64,000 bases of DNA from Candidatus Accumulibacter phosphatis (GTDB taxonomy: Bacteria; Pseudomonadota; Gammaproteobacteria; Burkholderiales; Rhodocyclaceae). The notes under the pieces are model-generated. The model saw only the letters and a program-made list of their open reading frames with translations, was not told the origin of the DNA and searched no databases. Shown piece after piece: positions 27,626 to 36,940 of this stretch. The DNA lies in the NCBI RefSeq assembly GCF_012939955.1, contig NZ_SPMY01000019.1, forward strand, positions 3,782 to 67,781, read 5' to 3'. The translations under genes were made by a program, and so were the position numbers. How positions within the stretch are numbered: position 1 is the stretch's first letter; each line of letters begins with the position of its first letter.

Positions 27626-27988
27626 ATGGATCGGCTGTGCGCCGTGAAGGCGGCGACCGCCCTGCTCCTCGTCAAACTCGTGCATACGTTGGTCTGGGCG
27701 CTTTTTGCCGGCTTGATCGTCGCCATTCCACTGGCGTCTTTCCATGGCAGGCACGCCATTGCCGCCTGGAGCGCGGCGGCGGTCGCTGGCGAGGTGCTCG
27801 TCCTGGCGGTGAATGGCTGTCGCTGTCCCTTGACGGCAGTCGCCGCGCGCTACACCGACGAGCGGCACGACAGCTTCGACATCTACCTGCCGCCGTGGCT
27901 CGCGCGGTACAACAAAGTGATTTTCGGCACGCTGTACTTTGCTGGTATTGCTTTTGCTCTCGCGCACTGGGCGCTGGCAGCCGACTAG
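27626..27988 (+). CDS. Small integral membrane protein of unknown function
   Basis: This 120-residue protein has three to four predicted helices (ALLLVKLVHTLVWALFAGLI, HAIAAWSAAAVAGEVLVLAV, KVIFGTLYFAGIAFALAHWA). The central loop has a distinctive NGCRCPLTAVAARYTDERHD and FDIYLPPWLARYNK signature that looks conserved rather than random. The ATG at 27626 lacks a good ribosome-binding site; a GTG at 27644 is an alternative. The family is not recognised with confidence. Confidence 0.65.
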   Translation: MDRLCAVKAATALLLVKLVHTLVWALFAGLIVAIPLASFHGRHAIAAWSAAAVAGEVLVLAVNGCRCPLTAVAARYTDERHDSFDIYLPPWLARYNKVIFGTLYFAGIAFALAHWALAAD

Positions 27989-28044
27989 TCGGCAACCAAT
28001 CGTGGCGTGCGCATTCTTTTGCCTATTTTTAAAGGAGTCTTGCG

Positions 28045-28704
28045 ATGTTCAGAGCCCGCCCGTTCGTATGCAGCCTGGTATCGGCCGCCTTCTTCCCGCT
28101 CACCGCCGCCGCCGCCGAAACGCCGGCAGTCGCCGAACTGCCGGCGCCCAAGGTCGGCGATGTATGGAAATTCAGGAAAATCGACCTGTGGAACAACAGT
28201 GAACTCGAGACGTACCAGCGGGAACTCGTCGAGATCCAGCCCGACCACCTGGTATATCGTGGCAAATCGGCGCCAAATGCCGAGGCGAAGACCTTTTATC
28301 ACGGTCGCAGCCTGGCTAGCTGCCGGAAAATGCGCGACAGCGAAGAAGAGTATTGTGCGGGTGCGTTGGCCTTCCCGCTGCGCGTCGGCGACAGGAACAG
28401 CTATGCAAAGCGACCCTGGAACAAGGGAGACGGTCACTCTTCGGCCGACTGCGAAGTCAAGGGAATCGAATCGGTGACCGTCCCCGCGGGAACTTTCGAC
28501 GCCGTTCGCGTCGATTGTGACGGCACATGGCAGCGCGTATTCGATATCACGTCGACTTCCGGCAAGACCGGTCGCTTCGAGGAAAGCTTGTGGTACTCGC
28601 CCAAGGTCGGTCACTACGTCAAGTTCACCTACACCGGTTACAGACCGAGCGGCGGCGCTTTCACGCGGGAGCAGACCGAGCTGGTCGAATTCGTTCCGAA
28701 GTAA
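28045..28704 (+). CDS. Exported hypothetical protein
   Basis: This 219-residue protein has a signal peptide (VCSLVSAAFFPLTAAAAE) and an AAAGGAGTCTTGCG ribosome-binding site before the ATG at 28045. The mature part is beta-rich: KVGDVWKFRKIDLWNN, QPDHLVYRGKS, CEVKGIESVTVPAGTFDAVR, SLWYSPKVGHYVKFTYTGY. The 'vPAGtFdavr...wYsP.vG.yVK' pattern recurs in DUF3108-like periplasmic proteins, but assignment is tentative. It follows the small membrane protein by 56 bases. Confidence 0.7.
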   Translation: MFRARPFVCSLVSAAFFPLTAAAAETPAVAELPAPKVGDVWKFRKIDLWNNSELETYQRELVEIQPDHLVYRGKSAPNAEAKTFYHGRSLASCRKMRDSEEEYCAGALAFPLRVGDRNSYAKRPWNKGDGHSSADCEVKGIESVTVPAGTFDAVRVDCDGTWQRVFDITSTSGKTGRFEESLWYSPKVGHYVKFTYTGYRPSGGAFTREQTELVEFVPK

Positions 28705-29591
28705 GCCATTCGCAGCGCCGCGCGTCGGCAACGGGATCAACTGCTCGTCGTGCCATATCACCTGCGGAACGCTCGTCTGGGCAGCGCCTATTGTCGGTTG
28801 TTTTCACAAATCCGCCTCACCGGCGCTCGCTGAGGCACGGCTGAGGCCATCGTTGTTGGCTGGCATGCCGAGGGAGCAACCGGGCAACGTTGTGCGAAGC
28901 CTTTCGGGGCGATGGGCTTTCGGTTACGGGCGGCGTGGACTCTTGCGCTGGCGCCGAACCCACTGCCGTTTCGGCAGCCGCGAGCTATTGCCCGGATTTT
29001 GATTCACCTGACCCTGCAACTCCTTGACGTCGTGCAGCAGTCGCTTCGACACTTCCAGCAACAGCTCCGCCGGCAGATTCTTCAGCCACTCGCCGCCCAT
29101 CTGGAAAAGGTCATGCTTACTCAGGCGCATCCCGTCGTGGCTAGCGTGTGCTCGTCAATGAAAAAACTTATGCGCCAAAATCATGGCCGTGGCGGCTTTT
29201 CTCAAGAGGGAGTGAACGGTTACTTGTTACTTTCCTGCCGAGTGCGCGACTGCCGGGCGCAAAAATTCTCTACGATTAATTAATTTGATTTGGCATTTGG
29301 GCACTCTTTGCATAATCTCACCGTTCAGTTAATGGCCATTCGAACCAGCCAGGCGATAACAAGATGAACCTAACGCCTTGACTGGTTGTTCCTGACGTCG
29401 ATTTTCGTGCGCTCGTACGATCAATCGCATCTCGTGCTTGGACTGGTTCGTCACTTGCCCCCGGTTTGCGTGGGACACGTGCGATTGTATACGCGCTTGC
29501 CAAGAGCAGGTGCGTTGAGTTTTGCGTCTCCCCAGGCAGCGTTGCCTTCCGTTTCCCAGCATTCAGTCAATTTCAAGTGAGGAGGGTGCAC
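28705..29591. other. Intergenic region containing transposase debris
   Basis: The only recognisable content is the IS66-like remnant at 28924-29130 and possible decayed continuation below it. 29131-29591 probably carries the promoter of the alpha/beta hydrolase gene. No RNA gene was seen. Confidence 0.5.
28924..29130 (-). pseudogene. Truncated IS66-family transposase N-terminus
   Basis: The frame reads MRLSKHDLFQMGGEWLKNLP, AELLLEVSKRLLHDVKELQ and NQNPGNSSR. This is the typical start of IS66-type transposases, where NPGNSSRPPS precedes the zinc-finger region. After NSSR the similarity is lost through a frameshift and decay. There are no terminal inverted repeats, accessory ORFs or DDE core, so this is a dead fragment. 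Confidence 0.65.
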
Positions 29592-30786
29592 ATGTTATTC
29601 GTTACCAATCGAGTACCGTCAGGCGAAAACCCGCTGGTATCGGAAGCCAATCGCCAGCTCAAATTCGAGGACGAATTCGTTCACGCTACCAACAGCCTGT
29701 TCTATTGTCGTGCCGACGCGAATGGTGAGATCACGGAAGTGATGAGCGATGGTTTCTTCGCGAGTCTTGCCGAAAGAGGAAAAATGGGCAGAAAAAAATG
29801 TTCTGCTCTATATCCATGGCTATAACACATCCATGTCAAAAGCTCTCGGCAAAGGCTTTTCGCTGCAGACGCTGCTCGACAGGATTGCCGACAAGAGGTT
29901 CGAGGTAGTGACCCTCATCTGGCCCTGCACCGCCGATCCACAAAATGCCGAACAACAAGTTCGCGCACTGAAATACTGGAACGATCAGGACGCCGCGGAC
30001 ATGTCGGGACCGGTGTTCGGTCGCTTGCTGTCCCGCTTCGTTTTCCGGCAAGCGCACTTGCCCGCGAACGCAGAAGCCTGTCAGATGCGAATTCATATGC
30101 TTGCCCACTCGATGGGCAACCGCGTGCTGATGAATGTCCTCAACGCTTGGGGAAACAGCATCGGCGGCGGCGGCGTTCCGCTGCTTTGCCGGAACATATT
30201 CCTGACCGGTGCGGATATTCCGAACACCGCTCTAGAACGTGGTCAGCCCGGCTATGCGATCACCCTCGCCGCTCGCAAGGTGATCGTCTACCACGCGTCC
30301 GACGACCGGAAGCTCGAAGAGAGTATCGTCGCGAATACCTTCCGCGATGGGTTCCGTGGTGCCATCGAAATGACCGCAAGGCTCGGCGATTACGGACCGG
30401 AAAGCCTGCGCAAGACGCGCGACAACGTTCACGCCATTGACTGCGACCAGTTCAATGAACAGTTCGACACCAAGACCGAGGGCGGCAAGTCGAGAAGCGT
30501 CGGCCACAGCTATTTTCTAACCGACAGCGAAGAGGCTGAAGAAAACCCATCCGTCGCCTGGAAAGCCTATTATCAGGTGAAGGGCGCCATCAGTCCCTCT
30601 CTCTACCACATGGCGGCAACCATGCTTACCGACCGGGTAGCCGAAATCGGTACGAAACGGAAGCTGAAGTTGTCGCCTGACTACGTTTTCGCACCTCGGC
30701 AACCCGTGCCACCTGTTGCCACCGCGCAGCCGTCCGCCGCGGCAGGTGCCACAAACCCGGTAGCGCACGCAAGCCCCCCTGGGTGA
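29592..30786 (+). CDS. Alpha/beta hydrolase (DUF900-like), one frameshift
   Basis: The ATG at 29592 follows GAGGAGGG. The frame starts MLFVTNRVPSGENPLVSEAN and reads to ERGKMGRK, then breaks at the A7 run 29792-29798. The next frame continues NVLLYIHGYNTSMSKAL through to 30786. Removing one A gives about 397 residues. The HGYN oxyanion segment and the nucleophile elbow HMLAHSMGNRVLMNVLNAWG (Ser in A-H-S-M-G) identify a serine hydrolase of the DUF900 type. The C-terminal tail is Pro/Ala-rich. The substrate is unknown. It is followed at 109 bases by an SGNH hydrolase in the same orientation. Confidence 0.85.
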
Positions 30787-30894
30787 TGGCTCGCCTTCCA
30801 AAAACTCTTCTTGCGCCCAATACGCGTTGCCTGCTTCTCAAGGGGCCAAGCTTGTCAGAAATCACTTCATCGCGTTTGCGAAACGGAGATCAAC

Positions 30895-31746
30895 ATGGCG
30901 TTGTTTACAGATACCGACAGTTATTGGGCCGAGTCACCGTCGCACATCCTGAAGAAGCGACTATTGTGCGAAGGAGATTCGTGGTTCTCGATTCCGTCGA
31001 TCGCCCATATCCCCCTGCAACTCGAAGCATTGCTAGACGCCTCCATTCTGTGCCTCGCCGATCCCGGAGACACCCTCGAAGAACTGACTGCCGGACTGCA
31101 GTTCAAGAAAATAAAGACTCTCCTCGCGAGTGAGCGGTTTGGCCAGAAATGGGATGCGCTGCTGCTCAGTGTGGGCGGCAACGACGTGATCGGACCAGAG
31201 ATCAGGGGATTGTTGAATGCGCCCGCTGATCCGGCAAGCACCAACCCCGATCATTACTTGAATCAGGAGGCCGTTGAACAGATGTTCGCGGTACTCGACG
31301 AGCGCCTACGACAGATCATCGGTCTGCGCGACCAATCACCGATCAACCGGGAAATGCCGATCTTCATTCACACCTACAGCTATCTGACGCCACGCGACGA
31401 GGGACACAAAGTTCTTGCCTGGAGGATTTCCGGACCATGGATACACCGTTACATGGTACCGCTCGGAATCACCGATTGCTCGCTTCAGCAGGCGATAGTC
31501 GCCAAGCTGCTTGATGGCTTCCATGGGCGGCTGGAGAGAATCGCCGATGAGACCAACGAATTTCACGTCATTGATACAAGGAAATCGCTGGAGCCGGTGC
31601 TGTGCAGGAATCGCAAAGGGTCGCAAAAGCTATGGCGGGACGAAATTCACCCCAGCAGGAAAGGCTTTGCCCGAATTGCGAAAAGCTTCTTTGTTCCCGC
31701 ATTGCTGAAGGCTGGCGTGATCACAGACGCGGACCTGCGCCGCTGA
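30895..31746 (+). CDS. SGNH/GDSL-type hydrolase
   Basis: This 283-residue protein lacks an obvious signal peptide. The four SGNH blocks are visible: LLCEGDSWFSIPS (catalytic Ser, about residue 28), a Gly-containing region near DPGDTLEEL, LLSVGGNDVIGPE (block III Asn) and WRDEIHPSRKGFARI (Asp and His of the triad, near residue 250). The expected reaction is ester hydrolysis on an unknown substrate. The ATG at 30895 has GGAG 6 bases upstream. Gene order suggests an operon with the preceding hydrolase, perhaps a two-enzyme lipid or ester-processing pair. Confidence 0.85.
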   Translation: MALFTDTDSYWAESPSHILKKRLLCEGDSWFSIPSIAHIPLQLEALLDASILCLADPGDTLEELTAGLQFKKIKTLLASERFGQKWDALLLSVGGNDVIGPEIRGLLNAPADPASTNPDHYLNQEAVEQMFAVLDERLRQIIGLRDQSPINREMPIFIHTYSYLTPRDEGHKVLAWRISGPWIHRYMVPLGITDCSLQQAIVAKLLDGFHGRLERIADETNEFHVIDTRKSLEPVLCRNRKGSQKLWRDEIHPSRKGFARIAKSFFVPALLKAGVITDADLRR

Positions 31747-32203
31747 GTCTGGGCGAACCCCTCCTGCGTCGCCCCGCTCAGCGCGGCGCATCAACCGTAA
31801 GGCCGCGCGCGCTGACCACTTTTCTTTGTCAAAGTCAGCGATCAGCGATGTCGCCTGATCCACTCACGCCTCGCACCATGCGATCGACGATGGGCTGCAG
31901 GCGTGCGAAGCTGGCGTCGTCCGTACGGAGCGGATGTCGCCTACTTTCCGGCGGCGAGGCTTGCGTGCCGCGTTAGCTGTTCCCTGACAGGATTTCGCCT
32001 TCGATCACACTTAGAGCAAGCTGCGCCCGCGCGCGCCGACTTTCCAATTCACCAATAGATGTAGACTCGATCCGTCAAGCGGGTAAGCTTGCTCGCATTG
32101 GGAGCGCTGAAAACCCCGCTCGGAGCTTCGCGATGATGCTGCCGTTCATCGCTCGGTCGCTCCCCTGGCGCGAGAACAAATACATCCGTGGGAGGAAAAC
32201 AGC
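31747..32203. other. Intergenic region upstream of the CoA-transferase
   Basis: No gene is evident. A stem-loop with arms cgctgac (31810-31816) and gtcagcg (31834-31840) lies downstream of the SGNH gene and may help end its transcript. The minus strand at about 31855-31925 reads DDASFARLQPIVDRMVRG and could be a decayed gene end. Confidence 0.4.
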
Positions 32204-34156
32204 ATGCGCAGCAAGATCGTTACTGCCGACGAGGCGATTGCCCTGATCCGGGACGGCGATACCCTGGCCAGCACCGGCTTCGTGCAGACCGGCTTCGCCG
32301 AGGCACTGCTGTCGGCGCTGGAGCGACGCTTCGTCGCTACTGGCTCGCCAAACAACCTGACCTTGTTCGCTGCCGCCGGCCAGGGCGACGGCAAAACGCT
32401 GGGGCTCAACCACCTCGGCCACGAAGGCTTGCTGCGCCGGGTGGTGGCGGGTCACTGGGGGCGCATGCCGAAAGTCGCGCAGCTGGCTCTCGACAACCGC
32501 ATCCAGGCCTACAACCTGCCGCAAGGCATCATCTGTCAGTTGTTCCGCGACCTCGCCGCCGGCAAGCCGGGGTCCTTTTCGAAGGTCGGACTGCACACCT
32601 TCGTCGATCCGCGCTACGGCGGCAGCCGCATCAATGCCGCGACCACCAAGGACATCGTCAGTCTGGTCGAAGTCGATGATGAAGAATGGCTGTTCTACAA
32701 GGTCGGCGAAGTCAATGTTGCTTTCATACGTGGCACCACCGCCGACACCTTCGGCAATATCACCATGGAACGTGAGGCGCTGACGCTCAACAACCTGGCC
32801 ATGGCCATGGCCGCCAAGAACAGTAACGGCATCGTCATCGCCCAGGTCGAGCGAATCGCCGAACGCAGCGGTCTGCCGCCGCGGCAGGTCAAGATTCCGG
32901 GGATTCTGGTGGACTGCGTGGTCGTCGCCGAACCGGCCCAGCACATGCAGACGCTGGCGACGCAGTACAACGCCGCCTATGCCGGCGAATTTCGCGTTCC
33001 CGCGGCCAGCGTGGTGTCGACACCACTCACCGAGCGCAAGATCATCGCCCGCCGTGCGGCCTTCGAACTGCCGCCGAACGGAATCATCAACCTCGGCGTC
33101 GGCATGCCCGAAGGAGTGGCGGCGGTCGCCAACGAGGAGCGCATCTCGCACCTGCTGACGCTGACCGTGGAATCGGGCCTGATCGGTGGCATTCCCTCGA
33201 GCGGCGGAAACTTCGGGACCGGGGTCAACATGGACGCGGTGATCGACGAGAACCAGCAGTTCGATTTCTACGACGGTGGCGGCCTCGACATGGCCTGTCT
33301 CGGCATGGCCGAATGCGACGCCGCCGGCAACGTCAACGTCAGCCGCTTCGGCGGTCGTCTAACCGGCGCCGGCGGCTTCATCAACATCAGCCAGAACGCC
33401 CGCCTGGTGGTCTTCGTCGGCACCTTCACCGGCAAGGGTCTCGAAGTCGAGGTCAAGGACGGCAAACTGCACATCGTTCAGGAGGGTCAGCAGCGGAAGT
33501 TCCTCCAGCAGGTCGAGCAGATCACCTTCAATGGCCAGTACGCCTACGATCGTGGCAAGCCGGTCTACTACGTCACCGAACGCTGCGTCTTCCGGCGGGT
33601 GCGGGGCGGACTGGCGCTGATCGAGGTGGCGCCCGGCATCGACGTCGATCGGGATATTCTGGCAAACATGGATTTCGAACCGATCATCGGCGAATACGGG
33701 GTGATGGATGCGCGCATCTTCAATGCCAATCCGATGGGGCTGGAGGTCGAACTGCTCAATCTCTCCCTGCCGGAACGGGTCATCTACGATCCGGAGCGCA
33801 ACATTCTATTCCTCAACTTCGAGGGTATGCATGTGCGCGTCGAGGAAGACGTGAAGGCTATCTGGGATATTTGCGAGCTGCGCTGCCGGGCAGCCGGGCA
33901 GCGGGTCGGCGTGATCATCAACTACGACCGCTTTCGCATCAACCAGGACATGTACGACGCCTACGCCGAAATGGACCGCTACTTCCTGGACAACTATTTC
34001 AGTCAGATCACGCGCTACGCCACCAGCGCCTTTCTACGCGCCAAACTCGGCGAGGCCTTCGCCGCGCGCAGCATCGCGCCGCACATCTTCGAGCGCCGCG
34101 AGGAAGCGCAGGCCTTCCTGGCCGGGCGCCACGGCGACACCAGCCCTGCGGACTAA
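32204..34156 (+). CDS. Propionate/acetate-type CoA-transferase with C-terminal extension
   Basis: This 650-residue protein carries both CoA-transferase halves in one chain, as in propionate CoA-transferase and YdiF. The N-terminal half starts KIVTADEAIALIRDGDTLAS and the C-terminal half has GIINLGVGMPEGVAAVANEE. The catalytic Glu is in TVESGLIGGIPSSGGNFG (about residue 323). The family is normally about 520-530 residues. The extra 120 or so residues (EGMHVRVEEDVKAIWDICEL, RVGVIINYDRFRINQDMYDA) form an additional domain. It exchanges CoA among short-chain acyl groups, which would fit propionyl-CoA or PHA metabolism. ATG follows GTGGGAGG. Confidence 0.92.
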   Translation: MRSKIVTADEAIALIRDGDTLASTGFVQTGFAEALLSALERRFVATGSPNNLTLFAAAGQGDGKTLGLNHLGHEGLLRRVVAGHWGRMPKVAQLALDNRIQAYNLPQGIICQLFRDLAAGKPGSFSKVGLHTFVDPRYGGSRINAATTKDIVSLVEVDDEEWLFYKVGEVNVAFIRGTTADTFGNITMEREALTLNNLAMAMAAKNSNGIVIAQVERIAERSGLPPRQVKIPGILVDCVVVAEPAQHMQTLATQYNAAYAGEFRVPAASVVSTPLTERKIIARRAAFELPPNGIINLGVGMPEGVAAVANEERISHLLTLTVESGLIGGIPSSGGNFGTGVNMDAVIDENQQFDFYDGGGLDMACLGMAECDAAGNVNVSRFGGRLTGAGGFINISQNARLVVFVGTFTGKGLEVEVKDGKLHIVQEGQQRKFLQQVEQITFNGQYAYDRGKPVYYVTERCVFRRVRGGLALIEVAPGIDVDRDILANMDFEPIIGEYGVMDARIFNANPMGLEVELLNLSLPERVIYDPERNILFLNFEGMHVRVEEDVKAIWDICELRCRAAGQRVGVIINYDRFRINQDMYDAYAEMDRYFLDNYFSQITRYATSAFLRAKLGEAFAARSIAPHIFERREEAQAFLAGRHGDTSPAD

Positions 34157-34216
34157 GGCGATTTCTGTCAAAGAACATACCATCTTGCTTGTCTTTTCGC
34201 CCGTCTTCTGTGTTAA

Positions 34217-34253
34217 GACAACAGTTACATGGTCCGACTATGCGCCTGTTGTC
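34217..34253. other. Stem-loop downstream of the CoA-transferase gene
   Basis: Arms gacaacag (34217-34224) and ctgttgtc (34246-34253) are perfectly complementary across a 21-base loop. There is no T-run, so a terminator role is only possible. The rest of 34157-34416 shows nothing recognisable. Confidence 0.3.
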
Positions 34254-34416
34254 GCGCCTTGAAGCCGACCGAAAATCCGGCGCAATCTGGTACGTTCTTT
34301 TCCGGCAATCGCCTAAGGCGCATCAAGAGCAGCTTCCGGCAAGGATTGGCCGCGCGGCAGCAATACGCTGCTTTGCAGCGATGCATTTTTCCACAACCAC
34401 ATAACGGAGTCCGATC

Positions 34417-34875
34417 ATGAATGTACGCAACGCTTACCGCACCGCCGCCGCGATCCTGATCGCCGCTTTCCTGCCTTTCTCGGCAACGCAGGCGCAGCTT
34501 GGCGACCTGATCAAACAGGGGGGGAGTGCAGCATCCGGTGCATCCGGTAGCCTCGGGGGCCTCGGTGATCTGGGTGGAGCACTGTCGGTGCAGTCCGTCA
34601 CCTCGGGCAGCGCCGGCAATGTCGCCGGCCTGCTGGAGTTCTGCATCAAGAACAATTATCTCAGTGGCGACAAGGCGGCGGAGGTCAAGAATTCCCTGAC
34701 CAGCAAGCTCCCCGGCGGCTCATCCTCATCGGACAGTGATTACAAGAGCGGCAAGAAAGGCATTTTGAGCAGCAGCGACGGCAGCACGCTCGACCTCAGC
34801 GGCGGCGGCCTGAAGAAACAGGCCACCAAGCAGATCTGCGACACGGTTCTTGATCAGGGCAAATCGTTTTTGTGA
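34417..34875 (+). CDS. DUF2501 (YjjA-like) exported protein
   Basis: This 152-residue protein has a signal peptide (TAAAILIAAFLPFSATQAQ), a Gly/Ser-rich linker (GSAASGASGSLGGLGDLGG), then the conserved DUF2501 core AGNVAGLLEFCIKNNYLSG and KQATKQICDTVLDQGKSFL. E. coli YjjA is a member; the molecular function is unknown. ATG follows CGGAGT. It is monocistronic by position. Confidence 0.85.
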   Translation: MNVRNAYRTAAAILIAAFLPFSATQAQLGDLIKQGGSAASGASGSLGGLGDLGGALSVQSVTSGSAGNVAGLLEFCIKNNYLSGDKAAEVKNSLTSKLPGGSSSSDSDYKSGKKGILSSSDGSTLDLSGGGLKKQATKQICDTVLDQGKSFL

Positions 34876-34911
34876 GCGGGCGGCGGCGGGTATAGCCGAA
34901 GCCCCCGTCGG

Positions 34912-36846
34912 TCAGCGGCAAATAGCCTTGCCGTTGGCGAAGAGCGCCACCCGGTCCCGGCCAGCGTTCTTGGCGACGTAGAGGGCCTTGTCGGCAGCAC
35001 TGAGCATCTCATCTTCCATTTGCATGCTGGCTTCGATGCTCGCCACTCCGATACTGACCGTGGCCTGGATGTCCACTCCGGAAACGTTGATGGTGAGCGC
35101 CTTGATCATCCGGCGCAGGCGCTCGGCGGCCAGTAGTGCAGTCCTGGCGTCGGCGTCGTGGCAGACCAGCAGGAACTCTTCGCCGCCGATCCGACTGACG
35201 CTGTCGTCCTTGCGGGCTGCGGCCTTGATAGCCGTGGCCACGCACTGCAAAACGCGATCACCGACGGCATGACCGTAACGGTCGTTGATCGACTTGAAAT
35301 GGTCGACGTCGATCATCAGCGCGGCCACTGAGCGACCCGTGCGCCGCGACGAGCTCCAGAAGCGGGCGAGCGCCTCCATGCCCGAGCGCCGGTTCGGCAA
35401 CTCGGTGAGCATGTCGGTCATTGCGCTGTGTTCGAGGCGACGGTTGCTGATCGCCAACTCGGCGGCAAACTGTTTGAGTTGCGCTCTATCGCTCTCCCAG
35501 GCCTCGAGCAGTTTCACGTAGTGCAGGGCCGCCCGCATGCGCGCGCTCAGAGCCCGCACATGTATCGGCTTGGTCAGGTAATCGTCGACTCCCGCCTCGA
35601 AGGCCTCGATGATCTTCTCGTCGTCTTCCTCGCCGGTGAGCATCACCACGTACATCGACTGGCCCCAGTCGGTCGCGCGCAGCGCCCGGCAGAACTCGAG
35701 CCCGTCCATGACCGGCATGCGCCAGTCAGTAATCACGATCTGGGGCATCACCTCCAGCGCCAAGGCCAGCGCCTCCTTGCCGTTCTCGGCGGTGTGAACC
35801 GTACAGCCGAGCAAGTGGTCCAGCAAACCCTGCGTCACCATGCGCCCGGTTGGATCGTCATCAACCAGCAGAACCACCTTGCCGGTGCGCGTCTTGGCGG
35901 GCTCCTCTTCCGGCCGGGGAACCGGAGCGCTACTCATGGCGCTGAACGACGGCAATTGGCCCGCCGGCACCTTGAGAAGCTCGGCCCAGGCATGCCACTG
36001 CGTGACCACCCGGTCGAAGACGTCTCCCAAGGCCGTCGCATCGAGACCGATCTTGCCGCCCAGGAGCATGAGTTCCGAGATGCTGCGCTGGCGCTCGGCG
36101 ACTGGCGAGCTGCCGAGATCTGCCATTCGCCGTGCGTGGAAGAGCAGATGAACCAGTTGATAAGGCCGCGAGCCCTCGGCAAAGCCAGAGCTCTGCGGAA
36201 ACTCGTGATAGCGGACCGGCTCGGCGAGTGCCTTGGGGATGCCGCAATCGGCCATTATGCCGGCGGTGAATTCCGTGTGATCGACGCCCAGGTGCTCGCG
36301 TTCCCGTTCCAGAAGTGCCAGGCCTTCGCTCGGCTCGGCGAGGACGGCGCCATAATCGCCGGGGTAGGCGGTGGCCAGAGCCAGGCGACCAATCTGCGCC
36401 ATCAGGCCGCAGGCGAACAATTCCTCAAGTGGAGCGGTACGCACCAGTCGGCCCAGCTCCTGGCTGGCGACGGCCATGAACAATGAATGCGACCAGAAGC
36501 CGGGATAGTCGAACGCCGGGCAGCTGCCACGCAGGTATTGATCGACCAGGGAAAAACCCATCGCCAGTTGGCGCACAGTGGACATGCCCAACTGCAACAC
36601 TGCCTCCCTGATCGAGGCCACCGGCCGGCCGCCGGCGGCTGCGGCATTGGCCAGGCGCAGCAGGCGACTCGACAGGGCCGGATCGCTCTGCACGATCTTG
36701 GCCACCGAATCCAGCGTCGCATCGTCGCGCCGGCAAATATCCATGACCGCCAAGGCCACCCCTTTCGGGCTGGGAAGCTGTCCACTGAGACGCAGCTGTT
36801 CAATCTTGGTCATTTCTGCCTGCTTTTTTTTTCTGCTGACGGTCAT
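34912..36846 (-). CDS. HDOD - response regulator - GGDEF diguanylate cyclase
   Basis: This is a cytoplasmic signalling protein of about 644 residues with three modules. The HDOD domain (about 15-230) shows LPSPKGVALAVMDICRRDDA and PALSSRLLRLANAA. The receiver domain (about 325-445) has VVLLVDDDPTGRMV, the phospho-acceptor Asp in IVITDWRMPVMDG (about 370) and LTKPI. The GGDEF domain has DVDHFKSINDRYGHAVGD and RIGGEEF (about 553). RKDD precedes GGEEF with five residues between, so the product-inhibition I-site is intact. It should make cyclic di-GMP under phosphorelay control. The start is uncertain: 36846 or 36813, separated by an A9 run. Confidence 0.92.
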   Translation of the reverse strand: MTVSRKKKQAEMTKIEQLRLSGQLPSPKGVALAVMDICRRDDATLDSVAKIVQSDPALSSRLLRLANAAAAGGRPVASIREAVLQLGMSTVRQLAMGFSLVDQYLRGSCPAFDYPGFWSHSLFMAVASQELGRLVRTAPLEELFACGLMAQIGRLALATAYPGDYGAVLAEPSEGLALLEREREHLGVDHTEFTAGIMADCGIPKALAEPVRYHEFPQSSGFAEGSRPYQLVHLLFHARRMADLGSSPVAERQRSISELMLLGGKIGLDATALGDVFDRVVTQWHAWAELLKVPAGQLPSFSAMSSAPVPRPEEEPAKTRTGKVVLLVDDDPTGRMVTQGLLDHLLGCTVHTAENGKEALALALEVMPQIVITDWRMPVMDGLEFCRALRATDWGQSMYVVMLTGEEDDEKIIEAFEAGVDDYLTKPIHVRALSARMRAALHYVKLLEAWESDRAQLKQFAAELAISNRRLEHSAMTDMLTELPNRRSGMEALARFWSSSRRTGRSVAALMIDVDHFKSINDRYGHAVGDRVLQCVATAIKAAARKDDSVSRIGGEEFLLVCHDADARTALLAAERLRRMIKALTINVSGVDIQATVSIGVASIEASMQMEDEMLSAADKALYVAKNAGRDRVALFANGKAICR

Positions 36847-36940
36847 GATGCGTACCACCGTCGCGGAGGATGGACGAAAAATGGACGGGAAGAGCGATGG
36901 CTGGAGTCCTGCTGCATGACAGAGACCTGGCACAAGCAAG

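Noticed and set aside
31602-31976. 124-codon plus-strand ORF after the SGNH hydrolase
   Set aside because: It starts inside the hydrolase gene, is Arg/Ser/Pro-rich and has no motif.
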